A stretch of DNA of 64,000 bases from Plasmodium brasilianum (lineage: Eukaryota > Apicomplexa > Aconoidasida > Haemosporida > Plasmodiidae): positions 3,321,412-3,385,411 of the forward strand of contig NC_090125.1 of NCBI RefSeq assembly GCF_023973825.1, given 5' to 3'. Of this stretch, positions 1-14,600 are shown one piece after another; position 1 is the stretch's first letter; every line of letters starts with the position of its first letter. Made by a program: the position numbers and the translations under genes. A model generated the notes under the pieces. That model did no database searches, had not been told where the DNA came from, and saw only the letters and a program-made list of their open reading frames with translations.

Positions 1-1012
1 TAAATTTATATACACGTATAGAAGTCACATGAAAACTAAAATGTGATATGTGAAGCTTTAAGCCATTTCCTTCACCCCCCCCATTTTCTTAATGAATAAG
101 TATAACTTGTGGGAGAACGATAGGAAAAAATTGAAATTATCCCTTTGATTATATGAATGTGTGTTCTTATTGTATCTTCAACAAATTAAACTTCAGAAAT
201 ATATTTTTTTGTAAATGCTTTGAGAGTTTGTTGAATATAAAATATAATTCTTATAAAGGTAATATGTCTCAATTTTTTAAAAGGCATATATATATATAAA
301 TTTTAATAGTACCTATAAAATAAAGTGTGATTACTATTTTATTTTATTTCATTTTTTTTGTTTGTACAACAATGGGGATGACCCTTTTTATGAACAATTA
401 TTGATAGACATTTTTCCAAATTGTGTGCGCATAAAAAACTTAATACTTGGCAGATTACTATTTATAATTACATAAAGTTGTTATTTAATAATAGAATAAA
501 TAATTGTGAAATAATATGTTTTATAATTCATGAATAGGGATATGAAGAAAAGTAAAAAAAAAAAAATATTTTTTAAAAAAATAAATACTATTCGTATAAT
601 ATATTTTTAAAACTAAACATTTTGGCTTTTTTAAAAAAAAAAAAAAAAAAAATTAAGAAAAAAAGAAAGTCAAAGAAAGTTATGAATTAATCATTTTTTT
701 TTTTTTTTTTTTTTTAAATATTTTAATGACATCATATAGAAAATTAATAACCTTTTTGAATTTTTCGTTTTTAAGATACATTTTTGCAGCACAGAATGTT
801 ATACTTTTTTACTGCTTGAACTTATAAATGTCTCAAATGAAAAAAGAGAAGAAAAAAAAAAAAACATGTGAAATATGGTGGAAGCTATTTACACATAGCA
901 ATATAAAAAGAAAGTGATACATAATACATAATAATTTCATATTATAAATTTCCTTTCTTTTTGAACATATAGTATTTATGTCATATGACAATTTTATAAA
1001 AAAATAGACAAA

Positions 1013-1200
1013 TTTTGAATTTTGAACTTATAATTTTGAATTTTGTAGTTATAATTCTGAATTTTATACATAAAATTTTGAATTCTGAACTTACAATTTT
1101 GAATTTTGTAGTTATAATTCTGAATTTTATACTTAAAATTTTGAATTCTGAACTTTCTTTTTTGAATTTTGAATTTATAGTTATGAATTTTTTTTTCTGT
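1013..1200. repeat. 21-bp (63-bp higher order) tandem repeat
   Basis: Units close to ttttgaattttgaacttataa repeat about nine times. Three 21-bp variants alternate, giving a 63-bp higher-order period starting near 1013, 1076 and 1139. Because 21 is a multiple of 3, one frame stays open as a hydrophobic heptad-like string. That ORF is a by-product of the repeat and not a supported gene. Confidence 0.8.
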
Positions 1201-1920
1201 TATTTTGGAACATTATTATGCTAGCGTGTTATATATGTTTTTAAATCTCCAACTTTGTTTTTTATTAATATTTACATTCATATATATCCTTGCATACTTA
1301 TATTCGCGCCTGCATACATACTTGAACAATATACACATTTTTTTTGCGCACATTTTTTTGAGGAAATACTTAAAAGTTCAATATTTGTTCATGTGATATT
1401 CATGAAGATTAGGTTGCATTAAGGAGACATTTTCTTATGAATGATATACTTTTACGTTTATATGTTTTTTAATCATTAAAGAAATTTTTTTTTTAAATGG
1501 AAAATTGTTATATGATCATTTAATTTCTATAATAACTAATGGTATATAAAAATATTCATTAAATGTAAGAAGAGAAGATTTTATCTATATGAATGTCTAA
1601 ATAGGATGTGAAATTTAATAACCTGTTTAATTTGGCGTATACTATATGACAATTAAATTATAAAATTGCTTAATCTCCTCTTAATTTTGTATTTTCATGT
1701 TTCACTTTTGCATGCACCCGAAAAAAAAAAAAAAAAAATACAGATTATTAAAGGAATATAAAAATAGAATAAAAATATTTTTGTTACGAATTGTACAAGA
1801 ATTTCTTTTTTGCCTCTTTCTTTTTATTTTTACGTTTTTAATTTGAATATCACTAAAATTTAGTAAAATTTTTTTAAGGTTACATCCGAACTTTTTAATT
1901 TGTTCGTATTTACAGACATA

Positions 1921-2265
1921 CATGAATAAATAAACATACACCACTAATAACGCGCATATAAGTATAATCAAGTAAACATACGTACGTAAACATACGCAGA
2001 TAAACATACATATATGAACATATGCAGATTAACAGACGAACATAAACATACTCAGATAAACATACTCAGATAAACATACTCAGATAAACATACGCAGATA
2101 AACAGACGAACATAAACATACGCAGATAAACAGACGAATATAAACATACGCAGATAAACAAACGAATATAAACATACGCAGATAAACAGACGAATATAAA
2201 CATACGCAGCTAAACAAACGAATATAAACATACGCAGCTAAACAGACGAACATAAACATACGAAT
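1921..2265. repeat. ~28-bp tandem repeat (aaacatacgcagataaacag type)
   Basis: Imperfect units built from aaacatacgcagata plus aacagacgaatat, with shorter 15-bp partial units in the first half. The block lies 270 bp upstream of the Rad21 start codon. It does not resemble Plasmodium telomere repeats. Function unknown. Confidence 0.8.
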
Positions 2266-2535
2266 ATCTGTTTCTCTGCACGCTATTTCTTATATCATTT
2301 GGCCATATTTTATTCCATTTTACATATTAGCGGACGCAATTTTTTTTTTTCTTTTTTTCTTTTTTTCACCTGTTTTTTTAATTTAAAATTTTTTTTTGAA
2401 GTTTTAAATAAGCATTGAAATATAATATTTTTAAAAAGTACTTTTGTTGATGTGTTGAATTTGCATGAAAATAAATAAAAGAGCAAAATTTTAAAGAAAC
2501 CAGAAATTTTTTTAAATAAGCATTTGTACAAAATA

Positions 2536-3907
2536 ATGGAAGTATTAAGAAGGGGTGAATTATTTAAACCAAGAATTAAAAGAAGCAGGAGCATAATTGA
2601 AAGAGAAGAAGGTAATAAGGAACATGATAATAATAATCAAATAGTGCTTTATGGAAATTCTTTTAAGAACAGTTCGTTGTGTTATGCATGGAATGCATAT
2701 TTTGATAAGAACAAGATTAAAAAAAATATTATGGTGTGTTGCGATTTAAACAAAATTTGTGATGATATATTAAAAGGAGTAGAAGATAATAGTTTTACTA
2801 TGAAAACATTTTCCTTTTTACTTATTGGAGTATGTAATATATACAAGAAAAAGGTGTATTTTATTGGTCAAGACTATGAATTTTTAAAAAGAAAGATAAT
2901 GTCTTTGTACAAAAATAAAGATCAGGATTCGAATGAATTGATAAGAGGAAAAGATGCTAAAAGAAGAAAAGTAGGAAAAGATAATGATAATCAAAACTCA
3001 AATAAAAAAAGGCTAAATAGGACGTCTCTTAATATAAAAAGGGGATCAATAGGTTTAAATGAATTAATACCAACAGGAATTGATGATTTCACGGGTAGAA
3101 AATCACGTTTTTCGGTAAATGCTGATGAAATAAGTATAACTGGAACTCAGAATAACAATTATAATGATATATTTAATGAAAACGAAATGAACAACCAGAT
3201 ACTTATGGACATTTCAAATTTTAATTATCATAATTTTGATAATGAGAATGGCAATTATAGTGGCACCTACAGTGGTAATTATGACGATAATTATAGCGGT
3301 AATTATAACGATAATTACAACGATAATTACAACGATAATTACAACGATAGTTACAACGATAGTTACAACGATAGTTACAATGGTAATTATAGTACTCAGC
3401 ATGTCATGGAAAAGGTGCTAGAAGGATCTTACGTTTCTAGAAATAGTATTCCAATGAACAATTTTGATGGGTTACATTTGAATAGAGCATTATCTGAATC
3501 CATTCTTCCAATGGACAACCTGAATGTAGATAATTCAATATTGAATAATGTGATTCCAAAGAATATGTTTTCCAATTTTGAAAATTCTTTAAATGAAAAG
3601 AGCATGGGAGGGGAATACAATAATTTAGAATTGAATCCGTTGAACAGGAGTAATATTTTTTCATCCATGAACCTTTACAATAATGTGGAAAATAATAACG
3701 CTATTAATAAGGAATATTCTAATGTAAATAATATGAATATCCAAAATGACTACACAAATGTGATGAGCGGGCAACTATCAGGTATATATAGATATGATAG
3801 CAATAATAATGCCAATAATTCGAATAATGCTAATAATTCTAAAAATGCGCATAATGCTAACAATAGTAATAATAGTAATAATAATAATAATAGTAATAAT
3901 AATAATA

Positions 3908-3954
<47 letters not shown>

Positions 3955-6045
3955 GATGTGCATAATGACAATAATGCGTTTCATCATCCCTTCAGCTATG
4001 TGAACGGTCAGGAAAAGGAAAATAATATATACGGAGGAAGTATGATAAATCATAATAATACTGGTTTAGCAAACAGTTTGAATGGTTTTATGAACACATC
4101 GCGAGATTTTCAAAATGCGTCATATGATCATATGGCATCCATAAATAACTATAATAATAATAACAGTAGTAATTGTAACCGAAATGCAAATAACTTTGTG
4201 TCTCCCTTTCATAACATGCACAGTTCAGGAAACAATAGAAAAGATTTGTATAATTTAAACCCGTTCATGAGCATGTATTCAATGAACAACAACATTAACA
4301 ACAATAATCACAACAACATTAACAACAATAATCACAACAACATTAACAACAATATTAATAATGTAGATAATATGAACACTTATGGGTACTTTTCACAAAG
4401 GATACAAAACAACTTTGGTGATTTAGATGCCATGAGTAATGTTATGGTGGGAAGTATGTTCAGCCCTCAGAAGAAAAAAAATATGACAAGGAAAAATGAC
4501 TATTTGAATTTTTTAAATTATGAGACATATCAGAACTTTGATTATTTTGATCAGAAGGATGACGACGCGTTCATTAAGAAGTTGAACACATTGCTAGGAT
4601 TAGATGATAACGAAGAAGAGGAGAAGGATAAAGAGCGCATGGTTAATGTAGGAGAAGGTAATACTGCAAAGGGGGTTTCTAGTCCAGTCAATGGGGATGA
4701 CAATAATAATAACAGAAATAAGTCAACCGACGATGGGAAAGAAAAGGACGGAAAAGATAATCCAAATTCGTCGAGCAATGATGTGGATAAAAATAATCAA
4801 ATAATTCTGAACGAAGAAGAAGATAAAAGAAGAGAACTTTCCGCTTCAAATGGAAATGAAAACCATCAAATAGTAAAAAAACGGAAATTAGAAAAACATA
4901 TAATAGACAAAAATTATATAATAAAAGATTCAGTTATTAGAGAGATGCTAAAAAATGAAAGTGTAAATTATAAGTACTTTTTAATTGATTCTATAAACAA
5001 AGAAATAAATGAAAAAATTCAAAAGGAGTATCCAGCATTTCAATATTTCTTTTTACAGACAAATAATAATGATAAAATAAAACCACAACTTAAATTGGAA
5101 ATAAATTTTGGATATGATTCATGTGATTATGAGAAAAAAAAGAAGGCACTTGAAAATTATTTAAGCTACTCAGTAAATAACAAATCGTATTTATATGAAA
5201 ATAAAAATGTGTTTGAGCATTTTAATATGAAAAAATGTTTAGATAATATTGATGAACATATGATATCTAGTGAGAATGATATCATGACGAATAATTTCTT
5301 ATCCTTTGAAGACGGACGTGAAGAAGGGACAATGAGAAGTGATATGATGAATTTTGAGGAAGTGAGAGAACAGATAAATATAATCCCATTCGATTCACAA
5401 AATATGAATACAGATGAATATAAAAATAGGTTTAGTGTAGATCCATTATTATCTCAAAATGATCAACTAGATTTGAATCTGAATGACTTAAATTTTAAGG
5501 ATGATGATATGGATTATAGGATACATTTAGAAAGTCAGATGTCGAAAAGCTTGATTATGTATAAAGACGATGAGGATAGTATTAATAAAAGTAATGATTT
5601 ACAGAGTATTAATTTTTTAAGTGATAGACTGAACGACAAATTAGACGCAGAATTCAACTGCCCTTCTTTGGATATATCTGTTAACTCTAATCAAGATTTT
5701 TCTAATATTTTTAGTAAAGACAATGAAAGTTCATTACTAGAAGACAGAAATTTAGAAGTGAATATTAATCTGAACCAAGATTTTGATTTGATTGCAAAAG
5801 AGTTATTAGAGGTCTATAAAAGTTTATCAACAAAAGTTAATTATATATTCTTCGATCTAATTACAAAAAATAGAAAATCAAAGGATGAAATTTCTATTTT
5901 GTTTTATATCACCTTACATTTGGCTAATTTGGGCTACATACATATGATGCAAAAACCTGTTCTTCCTGACCAGCTAGATTATTATGAGGAAAATTTTTCG
6001 AGACCCATACTGATACAGTACATTGTTCAGGAGAAGAATAACTGA
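2536..6045 (+). CDS. RAD21: Cohesin kleisin subunit Rad21
   Basis: Single-exon gene, 1,169 residues from the first in-frame ATG; the frame is open upstream only through a TTG. Residues about 45-125 match the N-terminal kleisin domain that contacts the SMC3 head, with SSLCYAWNAYFDKNKI and the segment ending in CNIYKKKVYFIGQDYEFLKR. The last ~85 residues form the C-terminal winged helix that binds SMC1, with TLHLANLGYIHMMQKP as the usual helix. Between them lie NYND repeats, a polyasparagine tract and acidic low-complexity sequence, normal for Plasmodium and expected in the unstructured linker that separase cuts. About 40 basic residues precede the kleisin fold, whereas most kleisins begin directly with it. 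Rec8, the meiotic paralogue, is the alternative; the sequence alone does not exclude it. Confidence 0.85.
3290..3385 (+). repeat. Coding 12-bp repeat, Asn-Tyr-Asn-Asp
   Basis: Tandem aattacaacgat-type units inside Rad21 encode repeated NYND/NYNG. A second coding microsatellite of AAT codons (polyasparagine) lies at about 3790-3950. Both are in frame and expected to be length-variable between isolates. Confidence 0.85.
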
Positions 6046-8542
6046 CTACGCGCTACGTCTTCAACTTTACCTTCAGCTGCTGTTGTGAAGTTAGGTGTGC
6101 ATATACATGTGTTGATATGGTTGTGTACGCATGTATGTGTTATAAACTCTGTGTATTAGGTGCATGTCTTCTTCAAAAGCGAACATTTACGCCTTCTTTT
6201 TAATATATTATTTTCTCCTAAGATTAAATAAACCCCTCATCTATGAAACATTTTTGCAAACACGCATGTACATGTTCGCAATATGAGTGTTTCTCTTCTG
6301 ACTTTATATTTTTTTACAATATATTTTTTTTTTTTTGCTTTTTTTTTTTTATTTATATAGTATAATATATGTTTGACATTTCTTTTTTTTTTTATTTTAT
6401 ATAGTATAATATATGTATACCATTTTTTTTTTTTTTTTTTTAAATCAGCGTACATGAACCTTTGGCTAACTTCTAAAAATTGTAAATTAACTTTTTAATA
6501 TTATTAAGATGCTTCATAAAATTTTAACATGTCACTTAAGATTTAAATGTGCATATGTACGTAAAGGATGGTTATATATACAAATGTATGTATTAATGCA
6601 CGCATACGCAACTTTCTTTACGTTGTTTTGGGAGAATAAAACAAACGAAAGGAAGTAGTACATTGCTCCTCTTAAATGAATGAATAAAAAGGAATAGCAA
6701 AGAACAATTTATTGTATCCCATAATGAAGAGAGGTGCTCTCAAAAATGAGCTTTTTTAATGTATACATTTTTTATAGTCATATGTTCATGATATAACATG
6801 GTATTTGTTGGTAAATGTATACAATTCTTTGAATGTGGAGGATATCTCATTTATGTTTGACTTGCCTGTAATGCCCTTAATAATGTTAAAAAAATAAAAA
6901 TAAAATTAAGGAAAAAAGATTAAAAAACGGAAAAAGGGAAAATGGGGAAAAAAGGTAAACGGAGAAAAAAAAGCACTGCCAGCCAACAAGCCTGATATTT
7001 TTTTTACTTCATTTTTTCCTCATTTTTGCTGTATTTTTTTCAAATAAGCTAAAGTCATAAATGCGCCGAAATAAATGTTAGTTATGTAATCACTGTTCAA
7101 GTACCAGTGTAGTAATTATATGCTTAAAATGGAATGTCTATTTTTAAAAAAAATAATTTTTTTTGATAATATATTTAAAATAACACATAACATATAGTAA
7201 CACATTATTATAAATTATTTCTTAAATTTTTGCTAAGTTTTCATTTTTTTTTTTTTTCTCTTTTCCCTTTAAATGTGCTTTGTATTTTCATAATATTTCT
7301 GTATATGTTTAAACTTTTTAAATTTACGAAAAATTTGCACATTCTTGTGTTATATTACCATCATAAACATTCTTATCGTTATCATTACAGCTGTACTAAT
7401 CACAAGCACAATCATTATAGTGATAATATTTCTTTTCTTTTTTTTTTTTTTTTTTTTGTGAATAACGTTCGAATGCTGTATTTGTATTTTTCCAATTTTT
7501 ATGACCTACTGACTATTTATTAAGCTTAAACTGTGGAGATATAAATTTGAACATGTTAAAAAAATATATACAAGTGTCATATATGCATATACGTAGTAAT
7601 AATATGTGTATATTTTACAATTAATGTTTCGTATTTCTTTTTTTTTTTTTTTTTTTTTTGTATTTGAATATAGTCATTATATACGTGAAGATACATGTAA
7701 AGGTACATGTGAAGATATATATGAAAATATATGCTAAAATACATGCTAAAATACATGCTAAAATACATGCTAAAATACATGCTAAAATACATGCTAAAGT
7801 ACATGCTAAAGTACATGCTAAAATACATGCTAAATACATGCTAAAATACATGCTAAATACATGCTAAAATACATGCTAAATACATGCTAAAATACATGCG
7901 AATATTTAAGTCCTTTTTTCTTTTTTCTTTTTTAAAATAATTTGTATGAGTATTATTGTTTTATTTTGTTGCGAACAAATAAACAAAAGTACAAGTAGAT
8001 TTAATAAAGGAAATTACGGGAGTGAAGTCGGTCTAACATCTAGACGTTCTCTTCCCTGAAATAAGAGCTTTGCTAAGAATAAATGCTATTAGCTTTTTTT
8101 TTAAATTAACGAATACATAAAATTTGCGTAGTATGGAGATTTAATAAAACGCATGCTTATAAATATACACTTTTCTTGTTAACATTTTGAAAAGGATATA
8201 AATGAATAATAAAAAAAGAAAATACAGAAGTTAAAAATAGTATGCAACAAGTCGGTTGTATTGGAAAAAACAACTAAGAGGATAAGTAAGCGGATAACTA
8301 AACGGATAAGTACATCTGAAGAGAGCACGAAAAGAATTTTAAGCTTTTTTTTTTAAATATTTGAAAGAAAGGGTAGCAATTGATGTATGAGAGGGAGTAA
8401 ATGACATATGTTAAGACAAGAATACATTGATAAGTCAAACGGTAATAGAGTGACAAACCGTTTTATTAACTTCTTACGGATAGTTGGAAATAAGTGAGAA
8501 ACATGAAATTGCTTTATTACACAGTAAGACATACTGAGGACA
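6046..8542. other. Intergenic region with tandem repeat
   Basis: 2.5 kb between two genes transcribed in the same direction. It contains poly-T and poly-A tracts and the 12-bp repeat listed separately. I found no coding-like island. It should contain the Rad21 3' UTR and the 5' UTR of the next gene. Confidence 0.6.
7730..7905. repeat. 12/11-bp tandem repeat (atacatgctaaa)
   Basis: About fifteen copies of atacatgctaaa. The distal copies alternate between 12 and 11 bp, which breaks the open frames of the first half. Both strands show spurious ORFs across it. Confidence 0.9.
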
Positions 8543-11500
8543 ATGAGTGATGATGACTTTTTTCAAGATAAAGGTAGTTGCTCATTGCAATATATTAAAT
8601 GTAAAACAAGTACAAAAATAGATGATATATTAAAAAGGCGAAGAGATAAAAAAATTAAAGAGGAGGAGGAGGAGGAGGAACAGGGCAATTACTCAAGAGG
8701 AGGTACCTTATTGAAATTTCAGAAAAATGAAAATACTGGTGTAATATTTAATATCGGTAAGGGGAACAACAACGATGGTAAGAGTATAAATGAGGATAGA
8801 AGGAGTGGCAGTAGGAGTGGCAGTAGGAGTAGCAGTAATAACGGTGCTAGTAACGGAAGCAAAATAGGTAGTCGTAATGGAAGTAGTAACGGAAGCATTA
8901 GCGAACATAGAGAGAGCTCAGAAAAGCACTGTACAAATAAAGATGGTAAGAAGTTGTTATCATTTAACAACTCGAATAAGTACGAAATGAAAGAATATTC
9001 TTCTAAGGGCAATAGTTTCAAAAGAACATATAACAAATACTATTCAGATAAAAGTATATATGAACATAAAAATGTGAACAATTATTCGAAACAATGTTAT
9101 TCTAATATATATAATAAGGATGAAGGCAAAACTATAGGGAATTATTCCCAAGATGGTAAACATTATAATACCATGGACGATATAAGAACAAGTGCTGTAG
9201 ATAATGATACATTACATGATAAAATGTTGAAAAAAGAAGTAAAAAGCTGTAATAATATATCGACATTTCAAATTGCAAATAGTAAATTAATGCATGTAAA
9301 TTCGTTAGGAAATCTACGGGATTATGAAAATAATAGAAGCGGTAGTGGTTATCTTAAAAACGTGTATGAAGAGAAAGAAGAAGATGTAAATATTTATTTA
9401 AAAAACAATCTAAACGTTCTTAAAACCCCTAGCACTGAACTAATTCTAAATAGAATAAAAAGTAATGACGATAGGGACTATAAAAAGGGAGATAACTGCC
9501 CAAAAGACTACGATGTTGATGATGATGATGATGATGATGATAGCAAGGATGGGCTTTTTACGAATTTAAACAAGATATACTTAAATGATGTAGATATAAA
9601 TAAAACACCCACGAAGAGTTTTTCAAGAAGCTATTTTGAATATTTAAAATTCGAAACAGCGGGAAAAATGAATATGAGCGAGTTAGAAACACCTGCAAAT
9701 CTAAAAGACGAAAAAGAAGAAGATACTACAAACACTCCGTTTATAACATACTACTTGGCTGGGAAAACTGTGAATAGTCAGGTAAGTGAGGAGGGGAAAA
9801 ATGAAGGAGATGGATTACGAGGTAACCCTTATGATATCGAAAAGATGTGTACTACCAACAAAGAAACTGAAAATGTGTCTAGTAGTTATCTTTTGAATCA
9901 TTCTAATACGTATGATAGAAAAAGTTTAAAGCATTACGATTTGCAAAAAAAAGTAGACATCATAAGAGGAGGGGGAGAACCTTTCAAGGACAATGAAAAG
10001 ATCATTTCCAATGAAAAATTCCTAGCATGTGCTGGAGATAACAACGACAACGACAACGATACACGAAATAACAATCATGTTGCTTGTAACAGGGATTTAT
10101 GTGATGGTGATATTTTTAATAAAACGTTTAGTTGTTCAAAAAAATACAATTTTATAAAAACGAAAGAGGAATATGAGGCTATGCTTAAAGATAAGGAGAC
10201 CACAAACGGGCTGCACGTGCATGCAAGCAGTAGGAAAATCCTGTCGAATAATTATAACAAGAATAGCAATAAAAGCAGCAATAATGTTAGCGGTAGTGGT
10301 AATGATGTCAGTTTTACTGATAAATACTTCTCCTTTAACCCGTATAATATAATGAATACAAAATCTTTTAAAGCCGATTTTTTTAAGGAGTCAAAGGGTA
10401 GTAACAAGGGAAGTATTGAATTTGCTCCTAAATGTAAGAGCGAATTGCTATGTTATGGGGTTCAGGATAAAATGGATTCTGAAGAGGTATGGAAAGGCAT
10501 TCAACCTTTAAATTCGGGGAAGGTGAACCATCACAGTAAGTTTAATGAAGAGAATAACGTTAAGATAGATGGTATCTATTCATTCTCATTTAATACAAAA
10601 AAACCTAATGATGAAGTGAGTCACGATAGTATTTATAGAGATACAACATTAGTCAGTGAAACCTTGAGGAAACGAGCGAATATCGATGATCTGAGTAAAG
10701 CTCTTACTACGACTAGAAGTTACAGTGATAGAAATATGAAGGACTCTCGTGTTAAGATATACAGAAATTCAGGCACAGATGCTAACACTATGGGTGACTC
10801 TAACCCCTTTAATGATTTAAAGGGGGGTGGAAATTATACAGATGCTCCTGGCAAAGAAAATGATGAAAAAAATGGTGTAGAAAATGGAGAAGAAAATGGA
10901 GAAGAAAAATATGATCAGTGGTACAGTGACAAAATAAGGAACGTAGAACAGTGCATTAGTGAAAGTAAAAAATATATATTTAAAAAAGAAAACATCACGA
11001 ATGATGGAAGTGCATTAGATAAGGGGGAACAACCTCAACCAGTAGGTGTGGAGGATGTATTCCTTGCAGTAAGCGCAGGGAATTGTGAGAATATCCACAA
11101 TATGTACCATAGGAGCAACGGAAGGATCGACAAGAACGGCATGAATGCCATTGGCAGCTTCGATGCGAACGTTGTCAATGTTGGATTTGACCGAAACTAT
11201 GACGGGTATAATCACCTAAAGGAGAGTGGAGAAAGGAAATTCTATTCGAATAATTATGAAAAGGTTCTAAGTAAGAGTCGATATTGTGACGATCTAGGAA
11301 ACGTGATAAATAATCCACAAGAGAAAAAAAATATGACCATAGATATTAGTAGAATTAATAAAGGAATTCATTACGTGAATATGCATGTAAAGGATGACAA
11401 GGACATTATTCAACAAGTGGATGTACATGGAGGAGATAATAAAATATATAAAAAAGGATCGAACGATTCTGTAGAGAATGAATATGCCATATATAATAAC

Positions 11501-11629
11501 GGAATGAATGATAACTATTGCTTAAATATGCATGATGAGTTAAACTTAAAAGGAAAAAGGATATTTTCAGTAAATGAGGTAGGCAGTATGAACAGTAACA
11601 TAAACTGTAATTATCATAGTATTAATAAT

Positions 11630-11666
<37 letters not shown>

Positions 11667-14600
11667 GTGCTACTATCGATCATTCAATTCAAAATGTGAT
11701 GAACGAACACAAGGATGGTAAAATACCCCCTTATAATATTGCTAGCTATAATAATGCTGGTTATAATACTGCTAGTGTAGACAAGAAAGAGGGTTTGAGT
11801 AATATATGTAATATGTGTAATATAAATAAAGAAGTAGATGATGCAAAAATAATCAATTTTTGCAATGTTTGTGTAGGAGGAAAAGAAGCTTACTCATGTA
11901 TAAACAAAAATCTTACAAACGAGTTATGCGAAACAGCAGATTTTGGATGCAAGGAAAACAGTGACACATATGAATTCAGAAATGATGATAACACCATTAG
12001 AATAATAAGTGGTAATAGTAGTGGTAGTCGAAACAGCAGTATCAACAACAATTATAATAATAATAATCATAATCGTAATAATCATAATAATAATAATCAT
12101 AATAATAATAATCATAATAATAATAATCATAATAATAATAATCATAATAATCATAATAATCATAATAATAATAATCATAATAATAATAATCATAATAATT
12201 ACCATTTGCAGAACGGTGAGATGGTCAATGGAAATAATTTAAGGCAGTGCTGGTTTGATTACATGAATAGAAATATTAATAACATAAGTGCGGATGATAT
12301 AAAAAGTATGCTCTTTCATAATAATACTCAAAGCGTGAAGAAAGAAAATGGCGCATTACCAATTCACGTTTTTTCGAAAGACGGAAATGATGAAGCTTTA
12401 AATGAATTTATCATTCAACAGATAAAGGGTAGCGTAAGTGATGTTATTGAAAAGATGCTCAACAGTAAACAGAAAAATGTGTTACAGAAAATAAATGACA
12501 TAGGTGTAGAGAGGAACAGAAATGCAAACGAATCTTTCTCAATACTTCATGGTGATACCAGCGGAAGAGGAGAAGAAAGGTATAACCTTACCAGTTGCAC
12601 TAATTGTCCAAGTGATGAAAACGACCATTTTGAAGGGGAGCGTGAGCAGGAGCAGCGGAAGGGGATGCAGCAGAGGATACGGAAGAGGGTACAGAAGGAG
12701 AACGAACAAAGCAAGGATGAAGAGACAATATGTACAAGTACTAATAAACTAAAATGTGGAAACAGTGACGGTAACAATGAAGATAATAATGGACTTAATA
12801 ACAGAAGTGATGGTAAGAGCAAAGGGATTTCTTCCCCGACAGACGAAGAAAAAGTAGAAACAGAATGCTCATATAATCAGTGGGGAAAAGTAGATTACGC
12901 AAATGCGCCTATAGAGGGAGGAGAAATAGTGAAGAAGGAGGAAAATATAGACATATCAAATGACAACATGGTAAAGTTTAATGATGAGGACTATCAAGAA
13001 ATTAATAAACTAAATAACCACCTAAAAATGAGCAAGGTGAGTAAAAGAATTGAAATTAAGAAGGACGAATTAGAGAATAAATATATTAATTGGAAGAATA
13101 TATTATACAACTGCATTGATATAATATACTATTTAACAAATGAGAATAATAAAAAGAATAATAAAATGAATAGCTTATTAAGCGAAATAAATAATATTAA
13201 TGAATATGAAAAGAAAATCGAATATTTAAACAAAGAAAATGAAAAACTAAGAGTCGAAATAGTACAAAAAAATGAAACAATAAAAATGAAGGATATTAAA
13301 GAGAGAACAAATCTGAACAACAAAATAACAGAACAGTTAAAAAAAATTACAAGTTATGAAAAAGATATAAATATATATAAAAATAAAATAAACAAATTAA
13401 ATAACAAGATAATATTTAAAGATAACGAAGTTGAAAAGGTAACAAAACAGTACCATGCTATTTTGGATGAAATAGAAAAATGCAAAAAAGATGCGAACAA
13501 TGTTGTGAAGAAAATGTTAAATAAGAAGAGCACCAATTTAATGGATAAGCAATGTTTGGACATTTCCAAATATTATGAAATTCAAATTAGTACTCTTAAC
13601 AAAGAGGTTAAAAGTTTGAGGGACCTTGTCAAAAGTGAGGCAAAGGAGAAAATTATATTGACTAAAAGAGTTAAGTTATTGGAGCTGAGGTGTGGAACTA
13701 AGAAGGGGGAAAAGGCGGGGCATAACTCCGGCAGAAGTGGAAGAAGTGAAAGTAGAGGAAGTGAAAGAAGCGGAAGCAGTAAAAGCAACAGAAGTGATAC
13801 AAGTAGCAACAACATAAGAAGACGCACTAAGTGTAGCGGATGTAATATTAGTGACAAGGAGGATGAAGTGCAAAGTAGGAAAAAAGGAACAGTGAAGAAG
13901 AAGCCTCCAGGGGATGAAGATTGCGCCAAGTTATCAAGCGAAGAAAGAAGTTTAAAAAAGAACAAAAGCGAGAGAGGGATAAGCAGCAGTTACGCAGAAA
14001 AAAAGGGAGATGAAAAAAATTATGATCTGATAGAGGAAGGTAAGTACAAAAGGATGTATCAGAATTTAGTGGAAGAATTGAATGAAATGAAAAAAGATTT
14101 TGAGAATCAGAATATGTTACATGCGAAAAAAATTGAACAGTTGGAACAACATCAAGAGATACAAAATATTAAGAATCAATTAAATGCATCTGAAAAGATT
14201 GTTGAAGTGTATCAAAATATATTCAGAGAAAATGTGAATTATATAAAGAATGATAATTTGCATAAAATAGTTTATAATAATGAAACAATTGATGAGTTCT
14301 CGTCCCATGGCGCAAAAAAGAATAGCTATATCAACGTAAGCACCTGTGCAAAAGATAGCTGTAATTTAACAAATACTGAAAATGTGAACAGTAGCACAAA
14401 TGTGAATACAAATATAAACGGAAATATGAACACAAACAGGAATAACTACGATTATTTGAGTGAATGTAATAACCTGTTTATTCAAAATACGGGTATTAAA
14501 ATAAATGGCAAGTCATATTACCACAATTTAACAAATTCCAGTGGGTCAGAATTAACAAAGAAGGTGTCTCATCTGTATAATGATACTAGCAAACTTCTTA

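Larger units (their letters stand above)
1..2535. other. Intergenic region upstream of Rad21
   Basis: AT-rich DNA with long homopolymer runs and two tandem repeat blocks, listed separately. I see no ORF with protein-like composition; the short ORFs near 1.0-1.4 kb and 1.7-2.0 kb follow repeats or poly-T tracts. The last part presumably holds the Rad21 promoter and 5' UTR, but no specific element can be named. Confidence 0.6.

Noticed and set aside
1921..2265. Telomere-like or CRISPR-like array
   Set aside because: The units are imperfect, have no unique spacers and do not match the GGGTTYA telomere repeat; a simple tandem repeat in a eukaryotic genome.
3214..4053. Poly-Ile and poly-Leu ORFs antisense or frameshifted to Rad21
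   Set aside because: Out-of-frame readings of the AAT-codon microsatellites.
7440..7490. Possible tRNA B-box (gttcgaatgc)
   Set aside because: No matching acceptor stem, A-box or anticodon arm in the flanking sequence; single chance match.
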